From an uncultured Clostridia bacterium (GTDB lineage: Bacteria > Bacillota > Clostridia > Oscillospirales > UMGS1783): a DNA stretch of 14,929 nt. Under the pieces are notes generated by a model. That model saw only the letters and a list, made by a program, of their open reading frames with translations, was not told the origin of the DNA and made no database searches. The DNA lies in the NCBI GenBank assembly GCA_937892635.1, contig CALBKB010000078.1, forward strand, positions 1 to 14,929, written 5' to 3'. Each line of letters starts with the position of its first letter. The stretch's first letter is position 1. Made by a program: the position numbers and the translations under genes. Positions 6,678-13,698 of the stretch are shown here, piece by piece.

Positions 6678-7531
6678 GTTGTCACCATGGTACCGGCGCC
6701 TTCGTCGGTCAGCAATTCCATCAAAATTGAATGGGGGACACGCCCGTCCATGATAATGACCGAGTGTACGCCCTCGCGAATGGCCTCGATGCAGCAATCG
6801 ACCTTGGGGATCATGCCGCCCGAGATAATGCCCTGCTCCTGCAAATGCTCGGCCTCGCCCAACTTGATGGTGGGGATTAGGGTGGAAGGATCGTCTTTAT
6901 CACGCAAGATGCCGGCAATATCGGTCATCATGATCAGACGCTCGGCACCCAGTGCGCCGGCGATATAGGCAGCGGCGGTGTCGCCGTTAATGTTATAGGC
7001 GTTGCCCTCACGGTCACAGCCGATGGTCGAGATGACGGGGATATATCCGTTATCCAACAGATCCTTGACCGGCTGGATGTTGACCTTGGTAATCTGGCCG
7101 ACGTAGCCGAGTTTTTCGTTTTTGACCTTGGCTTCAATGAGCCGTCCGTCCATGCCCGAAATGCCCATGGCGCGTCCGCCCTTCATTTCCAGCAGGTTGA
7201 CCAGCGTCTTATTGACCTTGCCGGCTAAGACCATCTGCACGATATCGACCGTTTCTTTATCGGTCACCCGCAGTCCATCGACGAAGGTCGGCTTTTTGCC
7301 GAGTTTGTCCATCAATTCATTGATTTCGGGACCGCCGCCGTGCACCAGCACGATTTTGACTCCGATCAGCCACAGAAGGACGATATCTTCCATAACCTGC
7401 TGTTTAAGATTCTCATTGATCATGGCGTTGCCGCCGTATTTGACAACGACGACCTTGCCGGTATAGCGTTTGATATGCGGCAGCGCTTGGGTTAGTACCT
7501 CGGCGCGCTCTGCGTTGGAAAAATCGTTCAT
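6674..7531 (-). CDS. argB: N-acetylglutamate kinase, probably arginine-inhibited type
   Basis: Amino-acid kinase family enzyme of 285 residues that phosphorylates N-acetylglutamate. Motifs: KYGGNAM (31-37), LVHGGGPEI (62-70) and DGLRVTD (85-91). A leader of about 25 residues, including EVLTQALPHIKRYTG, precedes the first strand; this resembles the mobile N-helix of hexameric, arginine-sensitive kinases (Thermotoga, Pseudomonas) and is absent from the short arginine-insensitive E. coli enzyme. Together with ArgJ this suggests that ArgB is the point of feedback control; that is inference. The start overlaps the argJ stop by one base (TGATG) with GGAG somewhat distant, so coupling to argJ is likely. 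Confidence 0.96.
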   Translation of the reverse strand: MNDFSNAERAEVLTQALPHIKRYTGKVVVVKYGGNAMINENLKQQVMEDIVLLWLIGVKIVLVHGGGPEINELMDKLGKKPTFVDGLRVTDKETVDIVQMVLAGKVNKTLVNLLEMKGGRAMGISGMDGRLIEAKVKNEKLGYVGQITKVNIQPVKDLLDNGYIPVISTIGCDREGNAYNINGDTAAAYIAGALGAERLIMMTDIAGILRDKDDPSTLIPTIKLGEAEHLQEQGIISGGMIPKVDCCIEAIREGVHSVIIMDGRVPHSILMELLTDEGAGTMVTT

Positions 7532-8745
7532 CAGGTTCTGTAATCTCCGTTAATTTTTACATAATCGTAGGTTAAGTCGCAACCCCAAGCCGTTGCCCGG
7601 GCATCGCCGCTGTTCAGGGCAACCAGGATCTCAATGTCTTTTTCCATCAGAATCTCTTTGGCCAGCTCCTCGGAGAAGACTACGCCCGCCCCGTCGCGGC
7701 AGACCTCTATCGTGCCCTTATTGCTGCGGAAGCAGACGTCGACACGGTTGACGTCAACGTCGGCGCCCGAGTAGCCGATGGCGCATAGCACGCGGCCCCA
7801 GTTGGCATCGGCGCCAAACATGGCCGCCTTTAAGAGGGAGGAGCAAATGACCGATTTGGCCACCGTTTTGGCCGTTGCCTCATCGGCGGCACCCGACACC
7901 TTACATTCGAGCAGTTTGGTTGCGCCCTCGCCGTCGCCGGCAATGGCTCGGCACAGATAGACGGTTACTGAGTTAAGCGCCTTACAAAAGGCGGCAAAAT
8001 CGTCCCCCTCGCTGTTGATGATCGGATTCTGAGCCAGTCCGTTGGCCAGTACGGTAACCATATCGTTGGTTGATGTGTCGCCGTCGATCGAGAGCATATT
8101 AAAGGTATTGGTAATATCGCAAGAGAGTGCCTTTTGCAGCAGGGGCGCGGTAATGGCAACGTCACTGGTGATGAAAACCAGCATGGTAGCCATATTGGGA
8201 TGGATCATGCCGCTGCCCTTGGCAATGCCGCCGATGCGGCAGGTTTTGCCGCCGATCTCAAATTCCACCGCGATCTCTTTTTTGACAGTATCGGTGGTCA
8301 TGATGCCTTCAGCGGCGGCATCGGAACCGTTGTCGCTCAAGCCGGCCGCCAAGGAGGGGATACCGGCACTGATAGGTTCGAGCGGCAAAGGCTGACCAAT
8401 AACGCCGGTGGATGCCACAACAACATCGTCCGCATCAATGCCCAGGGCATCAGCCGTCAGCCGGCTCATGGCTTCGGCAATGGCGATGCCGTCGGCATTA
8501 CAGGTGTTGGCGTTGCCGCTGTTGCAGATGATGGCTTGTGCGATACCGTTTTGGAGGTGTTGCTTGGTCACTGTCAGCGGTGCGCCTTTGACCAGATTGG
8601 TCGTATAAACGGCAGCCGCCGTGGCCGGCTGGCTGCTGTATATCAACGATAGATCCCGTTTGGTACGGTTGTGGCGAATGCCGCAATGAATGCTGTTTGC
8701 GGTAAAGCCTTTGGCGGCGCAGACGCCGCCTGCAATTGTTTTCAT
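7531..8745 (-). CDS. argJ: Glutamate N-acetyltransferase / ornithine acetyltransferase
   Basis: ArgJ, 404 residues, transfers the acetyl group from N-acetylornithine to glutamate, recycling it; many versions also use acetyl-CoA to make N-acetylglutamate. It is made as a precursor that cleaves itself before a Thr. That site is seen in GSGMIHPNMATMLVF, so cleavage is predicted between A186 and T187, with T187 the new N-terminal nucleophile of the beta chain. ASTGVIG (111-117) supplies the oxyanion hole, and SIDGDTSTND is also conserved. The start follows argC by one base, with AGAGG about 7 bases before it. Whether it is mono- or bifunctional cannot be told from sequence; no argA-like gene is in the window. 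Confidence 0.96.
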   Translation of the reverse strand: MKTIAGGVCAAKGFTANSIHCGIRHNRTKRDLSLIYSSQPATAAAVYTTNLVKGAPLTVTKQHLQNGIAQAIICNSGNANTCNADGIAIAEAMSRLTADALGIDADDVVVASTGVIGQPLPLEPISAGIPSLAAGLSDNGSDAAAEGIMTTDTVKKEIAVEFEIGGKTCRIGGIAKGSGMIHPNMATMLVFITSDVAITAPLLQKALSCDITNTFNMLSIDGDTSTNDMVTVLANGLAQNPIINSEGDDFAAFCKALNSVTVYLCRAIAGDGEGATKLLECKVSGAADEATAKTVAKSVICSSLLKAAMFGADANWGRVLCAIGYSGADVDVNRVDVCFRSNKGTIEVCRDGAGVVFSEELAKEILMEKDIEILVALNSGDARATAWGCDLTYDYVKINGDYRT

Positions 8746-8746
8746 G

Positions 8747-9658
8747 TTAAACCTCTAATCCTTTCGATTCCTCGACACCCATAAGGATATTCATATTTTG
8801 AATGGCTGCGCCCGATGCGCCCTTGCCTAAATTATCAAAACGGGCCACCAGCAGCAGGCGCTGATCGTTGCCGTGCACCGTAACGGTCATATCGTCACGC
8901 CCGACATGGGTTGCGGCCGATAGAAAACCGTCTTCGCTCTCTTGCGCAACAAAACGAATCAGCCCTTTGGCATATCTTTGGTAGTATACCTCTTCTACCT
9001 GTTTTTTGTCAATACCGTGCAGGGCTACCGTCACTTCCATGCCGGCATAAAAATCGCCCACAATCGGACAAAAAACAGGCGCCGTGCTCAGACCGCACAC
9101 CTTGACCATTTCGGGTAGATGTTTATGGGCTTGGCCAAGTCCGTATTGCCGTGGCGCATCCAAGAGCGGGACGCGCTCGTTGGATTGATATTCAGCAATC
9201 ATCTTCTTGCCGCCGCCCGAATAGCCGGTTAAGGAAAAGGCGGTCAGCGGCGTATCGGCTGCTATCACGCCGGCCGTTACCAACGGCTCGACCAAAGCAA
9301 TAAACCCGCTGGCATGACAGCCGGGATTGGCAATCCGCTTGGCAGCGGCAATGCGCTCACGCTGTCCGCTCAGTTCGGGCATGCCGTAGACCCAACCCTC
9401 CTGCACGCGATGGGCGGTTGATGTGTCAATGATAGCCGTATGCTCATTCTCAACCAGCGACACCGCTTCCATGGCCGCCGCATCAGGCAGACACAAAAAG
9501 GCAATATCGGCGCTGTTGAGCGCTTGCTTGCGCGCTGCCAAATCTTTGCGCTTGTCCTCCGGCAGTTTGATCTGTATAATATCGTCACGGTTACTGAGCC
9601 GCTCTTCCATGCGCAGTCCGGTCGTGCCGGCACTGCCATCAATAAATACTTTCGTCAT
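8747..9658 (-). CDS. argC: N-acetyl-gamma-glutamyl-phosphate reductase, short (type 2) form
   Basis: NADPH-dependent reductase of 303 residues that converts N-acetylglutamyl phosphate to the semialdehyde. Motifs: nucleotide-binding FIDGSAGTTG (5-14), DTSTAHR (78-84), active-site NPGCHASG with C114 as nucleophile, TGYSGGGKK (144-152) and GQAHKHLPEM (175-184; H180 a likely catalytic base). The length and the FIDGxAGTTG/STAHR pattern place it in the 'uncommon' short ArgC family rather than the common long form of about 340 residues. The start at 9658 is preferred to an in-frame ATG at 9691 because AGAGG lies 8 bases upstream and the family begins here; the 9691 codon lies inside the promoter. 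It is the first gene of argCJBDF. Confidence 0.94.
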   Translation of the reverse strand: MTKVFIDGSAGTTGLRMEERLSNRDDIIQIKLPEDKRKDLAARKQALNSADIAFLCLPDAAAMEAVSLVENEHTAIIDTSTAHRVQEGWVYGMPELSGQRERIAAAKRIANPGCHASGFIALVEPLVTAGVIAADTPLTAFSLTGYSGGGKKMIAEYQSNERVPLLDAPRQYGLGQAHKHLPEMVKVCGLSTAPVFCPIVGDFYAGMEVTVALHGIDKKQVEEVYYQRYAKGLIRFVAQESEDGFLSAATHVGRDDMTVTVHGNDQRLLLVARFDNLGKGASGAAIQNMNILMGVEESKGLEV

Positions 9659-9673
9659 GATTATGCCTCTAAA

Positions 9674-9687
9674 TGAATAAATATGCA
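9674..9687. promoter_or_regulatory. ARG box (ArgR/AhrC operator) at the argC start site
   Basis: On the minus strand TGCATATTTATTCA matches the ARG box core TGNATWWWWATNCA at every position. It lies 3 to 16 bp downstream of the argC -10 element, so it covers the predicted transcription start, an ideal place for an arginine-dependent repressor. No clear second box was found beside it. The argR gene itself is outside the window. Confidence 0.82.
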
Positions 9688-9690
9688 ACA

Positions 9691-9719
9691 ATTATACGCT
9701 CATTTTGGGGGTGTGTCAA
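9691..9719 (-). promoter_or_regulatory. Consensus sigma-A promoter of the argCJBDF operon
   Basis: On the minus strand TTGACA (9719-9714), a 17-bp spacer and TATAAT (9696-9691): both hexamers are exact consensus at ideal spacing. The expected start is near 9684, inside the ARG box, leaving a leader of about 25 bases with AGAGG before the argC ATG. Confidence 0.93.
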
Positions 9720-9812
9720 GAATTTTTTATGAGTTTATGCAGGAAAACAAGGAAAAGATGAATATATGGAAGTAAGCTGCGGTGAGATGCCTTGTTTTTT
9801 GTGATGCCGCCC

Positions 9813-9841
9813 TTGTTTTTGTGCATTTTTTATGATATATT
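9813..9841 (+). promoter_or_regulatory. Likely promoter of the dnaD-dnaI operon
   Basis: TTGTTT (9813-9818), a 17-bp spacer and TATATT (9836-9841). Each hexamer is a partial match with ideal spacing. The rest of the gap from 9720 to 9812 shows only an imperfect direct repeat (9790/9811) and no open frame or RNA gene that I can recognise. Confidence 0.6.
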
Positions 9842-9878
9842 AGGAAGGTAATTGTCGTAACGAGGGAGGAATAGGCGC

Positions 9879-10832
9879 ATGGCATCATATCTCTTCGCTT
9901 CAGGCGGGCTGAAAAATTTTGTTGTCATTCCGGCAGCGGTGGTGGATCGTCATCTGGCTGCTTGCGAGGGTGACGCGCTCAAAGTGCTGCTGTATTTGTT
10001 GCGGCATGAAGATGTCAGCGTTACCGATGCCGAACTCGGCGTCGCCTGCAATCTTTCCCAACAAGCGGTGAGCGAGGCGATAGCGTATTGGATCAAAAAC
10101 GGTGTGTTGCGTAAAAACGGCGCAACCCTCCTGCTGGCCTCCTCGCAGTCTTCGTCTTCGGCGATGCCTGTCTATTCGGGTGAGTCGATCGCTTTGCGCG
10201 CTTCACAGGATCGTACCTTGGCTGAACTTTTCTGTCAGGCTGAGCGTATTCGCAACAAGGCGCTTTCACCCGCTGAGATCAATACCATTTACAACCTGTA
10301 TGATACCATTGGTTTATCGGCCTCGGTTATTGCCCTTTTGTTGGAGTATTGTCAAGAGGCGGGCAAAACGGGCACCCAGTATATGTATGTCACCGGAGCC
10401 GCTTGGGCCGAGGAAGGCATCACAACGGCCCAAACCGCCAACGAGAAGATCGAGGCATTGCGCCGCGCTCGTGCGGTGGAAGGGCGGGTCAAGGCGGCGT
10501 TGGGTATCGACCGCGCGCTTTCGACCAAAGAACGTAATTTTCTTTCTGCCTGGACCGATTCGTTGGGCTATGGTGTGGAAGAGATCGTCTATGCTTTTGA
10601 GCAAACGGTGGATAATACCGGCAAACTCAGCTTTGCCTATATGAATAAGATATTGCAAAACAGTTATGAAGCGGGCTGCCGCAGCGTTTCGGATATGAAA
10701 AACCAAGCGGCGCCCCTCACGGTGCCCAAGCCTAAAAAAGGCGGCCGCAAACTCAAAAACAATAGTGAGATCACCATTCAAAAAGAAGACCTTTTCGTGC
10801 CATTCTGGGTGGTCGAAGGGGAGGAGGAATAA
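9879..10832 (+). CDS. DnaD-domain replication initiation protein
   Basis: Protein of 317 residues with the layout of Firmicute DnaD/DnaB-type primosome proteins, which help remodel DNA and recruit the helicase loader. Residues about 22-85 form a winged helix (SVTDAELGVACNLSQQAVSEAIAYW). Two DnaD C-terminal-type domains follow: about 112-184, ending YMYVTGAAWAEEGITT, and about 195-270, ending FAYMNKILQNSYEAG. In the usual Y-x3-I-x3-W motif the first copy has Thr for Ile and the second has Ser for Trp. A basic segment, PKPKKGGRKLK (283-293), and an acidic C-terminus close the protein. GGGAGGA at 9864-9870 fixes the start. The gene is followed 3 bp later by the helicase-loader gene, which supports a role in replication. 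Whether it acts at oriC or in restart is not shown. Confidence 0.88.
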   Translation: MASYLFASGGLKNFVVIPAAVVDRHLAACEGDALKVLLYLLRHEDVSVTDAELGVACNLSQQAVSEAIAYWIKNGVLRKNGATLLLASSQSSSSAMPVYSGESIALRASQDRTLAELFCQAERIRNKALSPAEINTIYNLYDTIGLSASVIALLLEYCQEAGKTGTQYMYVTGAAWAEEGITTAQTANEKIEALRRARAVEGRVKAALGIDRALSTKERNFLSAWTDSLGYGVEEIVYAFEQTVDNTGKLSFAYMNKILQNSYEAGCRSVSDMKNQAAPLTVPKPKKGGRKLKNNSEITIQKEDLFVPFWVVEGEEE

Positions 10833-10835
10833 GCT

Positions 10836-11783
10836 ATGGCTTATGATGTGAGCATCATTGAGGCGGTGGACGAGCAGTTTCGTCGCCGTCGCGAGCAAAG
10901 CATTGCCGATTTGGAACGTCGCCGCGCCGAAGCCTATAAAAAGGATCCCAAGATTCGCACCATTGACGCCCAGTTGTCCCGCAAATATCGGGAACTGATC
11001 GCCGCCACCTTCGGAGGGAAAGCTCCCTCGAAAAAAGAGACGCGTGCCATCGCCGTGGACCATCTGGCCGCCCGCGCCGAGCTGTTGGTGCAAAGCGGAT
11101 TTCCGGTCGACTATTTGGAGCTCAAATATCACTGTTCCAAATGCTCCGACGAAGGCTTTGTTCAGGGGAAAATGTGCTCCTGCTATCGCAAAGCGCTTAA
11201 CAAGGAAGCGGCTTCCCGTACCAAGTTGGCTAAGCTCATGGAGGTGCAGACCTTCAAGACTTTTAAGCTGGATCTATATCCCGAAGAAAACGGCATCCGC
11301 AAGGCGATGGAGCGCATCTTTAACCGCGTTAAGGACTATGCCGAGAATTTTTCAGACAAATCGGGCAATCTGCTCTTTACCGGCGGCACCGGTGTGGGCA
11401 AGACCTTTTTATCCTCGGCAGTCGCCCGTCATGTGATTGACCAAGGTTTCTCGGTGGTGTATGATAGCATCTCCAACATCATCGCCGATTTTGAAGCGGT
11501 TAAATTTAATAAAGAAAACCGCAATCTGGACAAATACGATTCCTGTGATCTGCTCATTATCGACGATTTGGGCACCGAAATGGTCACCCAGTTCACCGAG
11601 TCGGTGGTCTACACCCTGATTAATAATCGCATCAACATGCGCAAGCCGATGATCGTCAGCACCAATATTGACGCTGATCGTATCAATGAGATGTATTCCC
11701 AAAGTATTGTGTCCCGCTTGTCGGGCGAGTTTTTGGTTCTGCCCTTCCGCGGCAACGACCTGCGTCAGTATCGAAAAAAATAA
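10836..11783 (+). CDS. DnaI/DnaC-like helicase loader ATPase
   Basis: AAA+ protein of 315 residues resembling the DnaI/DnaC helicase loader. The N-terminal region is coiled-coil-like and charged (about 10-60), followed by a zinc-binding module C100-x2-C103...C114-x-C116. The ATPase domain has Walker A GGTGVGKT (183-190), Walker B LLIIDDLG (239-246), sensor-1 STN (275-277) and a likely arginine finger in SRLSG (R294). The family loads the replicative helicase on single-stranded DNA in the cytoplasm. GGAGG at 10823-10827, inside the end of the dnaD-like gene, is the ribosome binding site, so the two are probably translationally coupled. Assignment as loader rather than an IstB-type transposition helper rests on the zinc module and the DnaD neighbour; no transposase is nearby. 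Confidence 0.9.
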   Translation: MAYDVSIIEAVDEQFRRRREQSIADLERRRAEAYKKDPKIRTIDAQLSRKYRELIAATFGGKAPSKKETRAIAVDHLAARAELLVQSGFPVDYLELKYHCSKCSDEGFVQGKMCSCYRKALNKEAASRTKLAKLMEVQTFKTFKLDLYPEENGIRKAMERIFNRVKDYAENFSDKSGNLLFTGGTGVGKTFLSSAVARHVIDQGFSVVYDSISNIIADFEAVKFNKENRNLDKYDSCDLLIIDDLGTEMVTQFTESVVYTLINNRINMRKPMIVSTNIDADRINEMYSQSIVSRLSGEFLVLPFRGNDLRQYRKK

Positions 11784-11799
11784 AAAGAGGTAACGAACT

Positions 11800-12717
11800 A
11801 TGATTACGAAAACCGACTTTTACGGTTATGAAAAATATACCCTTGCGTCCGACCGCCTTTCGGTTGAGATTATGACGCTGGGTGCTGTCATGCTCTCCAT
11901 TAAACTCGATGGGCGCGAGATGGGTGTCGGTCTGTCCACCCCCAAGGAGTATCAGGAGTGCCCCAACTATCTTGGTGCCATCGTTGGCCGCTACGCCAAC
12001 CGCATCGCCAAGTCCCGTTTCACGCTCAACGGCAAAGAGTACGTGGTTGCGTCCAACGAGGGAGATAATCAGCTCCACGGCGGTCCTCATGCGTTCGATA
12101 AGCGCGTTTGGAAAGCGCAGCCGGTCGGTCAGAACAGCCTGGTGCTGGGCATCACCTCGCCCGCAGGCGATAACGGTTACCCCGGTAATCTTTCGGCCAG
12201 TGTGACCTACACGGTGATTAACGATACCCTGCGTATCGACTTTGACGCCGATACCGATGCCGACACCCTCTATGCTCCCACCACCCATATGTACTTTGAC
12301 ATCGGTGGCGGTGGCGGTGCGTTGGATACCGTGCTGTGGATGAACGCTTCGACCTATCTGCAGGTAGACGAGGAGTTGATCCCCGTCGGCGATCCCGTTC
12401 CGGTATCGGGTGCGCACGATTTCCGTACCCCTCATGTCATCGGTCAGGATTTTGATACCTTCTTCATTTTGGACGGTGAAGGCAAGGCGGCCACCTGTGA
12501 ACTGCGCGGTGCCCGTATGACCCTTGCCACCGATATGCCCGGTCTTCAGCTCTATACCGGTCAGGGTTTGGCCGAAAATATCGGCGCCTATCGCGGTTTT
12601 GCCATTGAGCCGGCCATCCATCCCAATAGCCCCAACCGTCCCGACTTCCCTTCGCCGGTGCTCAAACAGGGCGAACACTACCACAAATATATCAACTATA
12701 CCTTTGAATTGGTGTAA
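11800..12717 (+). CDS. Aldose 1-epimerase (galactose mutarotase family)
   Basis: Cytosolic enzyme of 305 residues that interconverts alpha and beta anomers of sugars such as galactose or glucose. Family motifs: GRYANRIAKSRF (63-74), NEGDNQLHGG (86-95), SPAGDNGYPGNL (120-131), THMYFDIGG (162-170) with H163 as the likely catalytic acid, and GFAIEPAIHPN (266-276) with E270 as the likely catalytic base. The usual NHSYFNL reads THMYFDI, a modest departure. No galK, galT or sugar transporter is nearby; the gene follows the helicase loader by 16 bp (AGAGG at 11786-11790) and precedes the kinase-like gene by 1 bp. The true sugar is therefore unknown, and co-transcription may be chance packing. Confidence 0.93.
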   Translation: MITKTDFYGYEKYTLASDRLSVEIMTLGAVMLSIKLDGREMGVGLSTPKEYQECPNYLGAIVGRYANRIAKSRFTLNGKEYVVASNEGDNQLHGGPHAFDKRVWKAQPVGQNSLVLGITSPAGDNGYPGNLSASVTYTVINDTLRIDFDADTDADTLYAPTTHMYFDIGGGGGALDTVLWMNASTYLQVDEELIPVGDPVPVSGAHDFRTPHVIGQDFDTFFILDGEGKAATCELRGARMTLATDMPGLQLYTGQGLAENIGAYRGFAIEPAIHPNSPNRPDFPSPVLKQGEHYHKYINYTFELV

Positions 12718-12718
12718 C

Positions 12719-13684
12719 ATGAATCCATTGGAGTATCTGCGCGGGCAGGTGGCGGCTCATCCTGCCATCTGCCCGCAGGACCTTATTAAGCTTTGTTATC
12801 AGGCCGCCAACGGCGCCGAGCATCTGATGAGCGATGCCGTTAAACAGTATTTCGACGAGGAATTTGTTGCAGTGTCCCCGCGTGAGGGGGTATTGTGCGA
12901 GGCGATATCGGATCGAGTTTGCCGCGTGCATTTGGATGCGTGGAAGGCAAAAGGTCTGCCTGCCGAGTGGCTTTATGCTCTCTTCCGGTTATCGGAATGG
13001 GAACGGGAAGATATCAATCCTTGGCTGAATGCGGTGATCGAGCTGATGCCGCAAGCCAAAGAACAGATCAACGAGTATCGTTGTCATCCGCATCCCGTCC
13101 ATCACAGTCAAGCCTACCGCCGCGCCGAAGCCCCTTCGTATCGACTGGTGTCGGTCCATATGGCTCGCTTGATTCCCGTGCTTGAGCGCATGGGTCGCGT
13201 TACGGCGATTGACGGGCGTGCCGGCGCCGGCAAATCGACCTTAGCCGCCGATTTGGCAGCCGTGACCGGCGCCTGTGTCATATCCATGGACGATTTCTTT
13301 TTGCCGCCCCAGCTGCGCACCCCCGAACGGCTGAGCACGCCGGGTGGCAATATTCATTACGAGCGTTTTATCGAGGAAGTGTTGCCGCATATTCATTCCG
13401 ATCAGCCCTTCACCTATCGCCGGTTTGATTGCCAAACCATGGCTATGGGCGAGCAAAAGCAGGTGGGGGCAGGGTGGAGAATCGTGGAAGGCTCGTACAG
13501 CCATCATCCTTATTTCGGCAATTATGCTGATCTGACCGTTTTTTGCGATGTCGAACCTGACGAGCAGATGCGCCGCATCCGTCAAAGAAATCCACGCATG
13601 GCCGAGCGCTTTAAAAAGGAATGGATTCCCATGGAAGAAGCCTATTTTAGCTATTACGGCATAAAAAAAGGACTTGTCATATGA
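12719..13684 (+). CDS. Uridine-kinase-like P-loop protein with unassigned N-terminal domain
   Basis: Protein of 321 residues in two parts. Residues about 160-321 form a P-loop kinase of the uridine kinase/phosphoribulokinase type: Walker A DGRAGAGKST (165-174), SMDDFFLPPQLRT (189-201), RRFDCQTM (234-241), VEGSYSHHPYF (256-266) and WIPMEEAYFSYYGI (302-315). Residues about 1-155 (with LCYQAANGAEHLMSD, 25-39) I do not recognise as a named domain. The substrate is unknown; a small-molecule kinase is inferred from the fold. The start at 12719 lies 1 base after the epimerase stop, with only a weak GGTG upstream, so coupling is likely; the frame stays open upstream to 12524 but that part is the epimerase in another frame. 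The last codons lie inside the terminator palindrome. Confidence 0.82.
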   Translation: MNPLEYLRGQVAAHPAICPQDLIKLCYQAANGAEHLMSDAVKQYFDEEFVAVSPREGVLCEAISDRVCRVHLDAWKAKGLPAEWLYALFRLSEWEREDINPWLNAVIELMPQAKEQINEYRCHPHPVHHSQAYRRAEAPSYRLVSVHMARLIPVLERMGRVTAIDGRAGAGKSTLAADLAAVTGACVISMDDFFLPPQLRTPERLSTPGGNIHYERFIEEVLPHIHSDQPFTYRRFDCQTMAMGEQKQVGAGWRIVEGSYSHHPYFGNYADLTVFCDVEPDEQMRRIRQRNPRMAERFKKEWIPMEEAYFSYYGIKKGLVI

Positions 13685-13696
13685 CAAGTCCTTTTT
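13665..13696. terminator. Bidirectional terminator, 32-bp perfect palindrome
   Basis: A perfect palindrome of two 16-base arms, AAAAAGGACTTGTCAT and its complement, gives a GGACTTGT/ACAAGTCC stem flanked by A- and T-runs, so it can end transcription in both directions. The left arm encodes the end of the kinase-like protein (stop at 13682-13684), and the right arm ends 2 bases before the stop codon of the ATPase gene on the other strand. Confidence 0.9.
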
Positions 13697-13698
13697 GA

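Noticed and set aside
6678..6797. 40-residue N-terminal extension of ArgD
   Set aside because: It lies within argB in another frame and is Arg-rich and unlike ArgD; the ATGA overlap at 6674-6677 is the natural start.
10836..11783. IstB-type transposition helper reading of the AAA+ gene
   Set aside because: No transposase or terminal repeats nearby; the Cys4 zinc module and DnaD-type neighbour favour a helicase loader.
12524..12718. 65-residue N-terminal extension of the kinase-like protein
   Set aside because: Lies entirely in the end of the epimerase gene in another frame; the ATG at 12719 directly follows the epimerase stop.
11683..12720. 345-codon open frame on the minus strand covering the epimerase gene
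   Set aside because: It is antisense to a gene with all catalytic motifs, shows no recognisable domain and crosses into the helicase-loader gene. It reflects codon bias of the sense gene.
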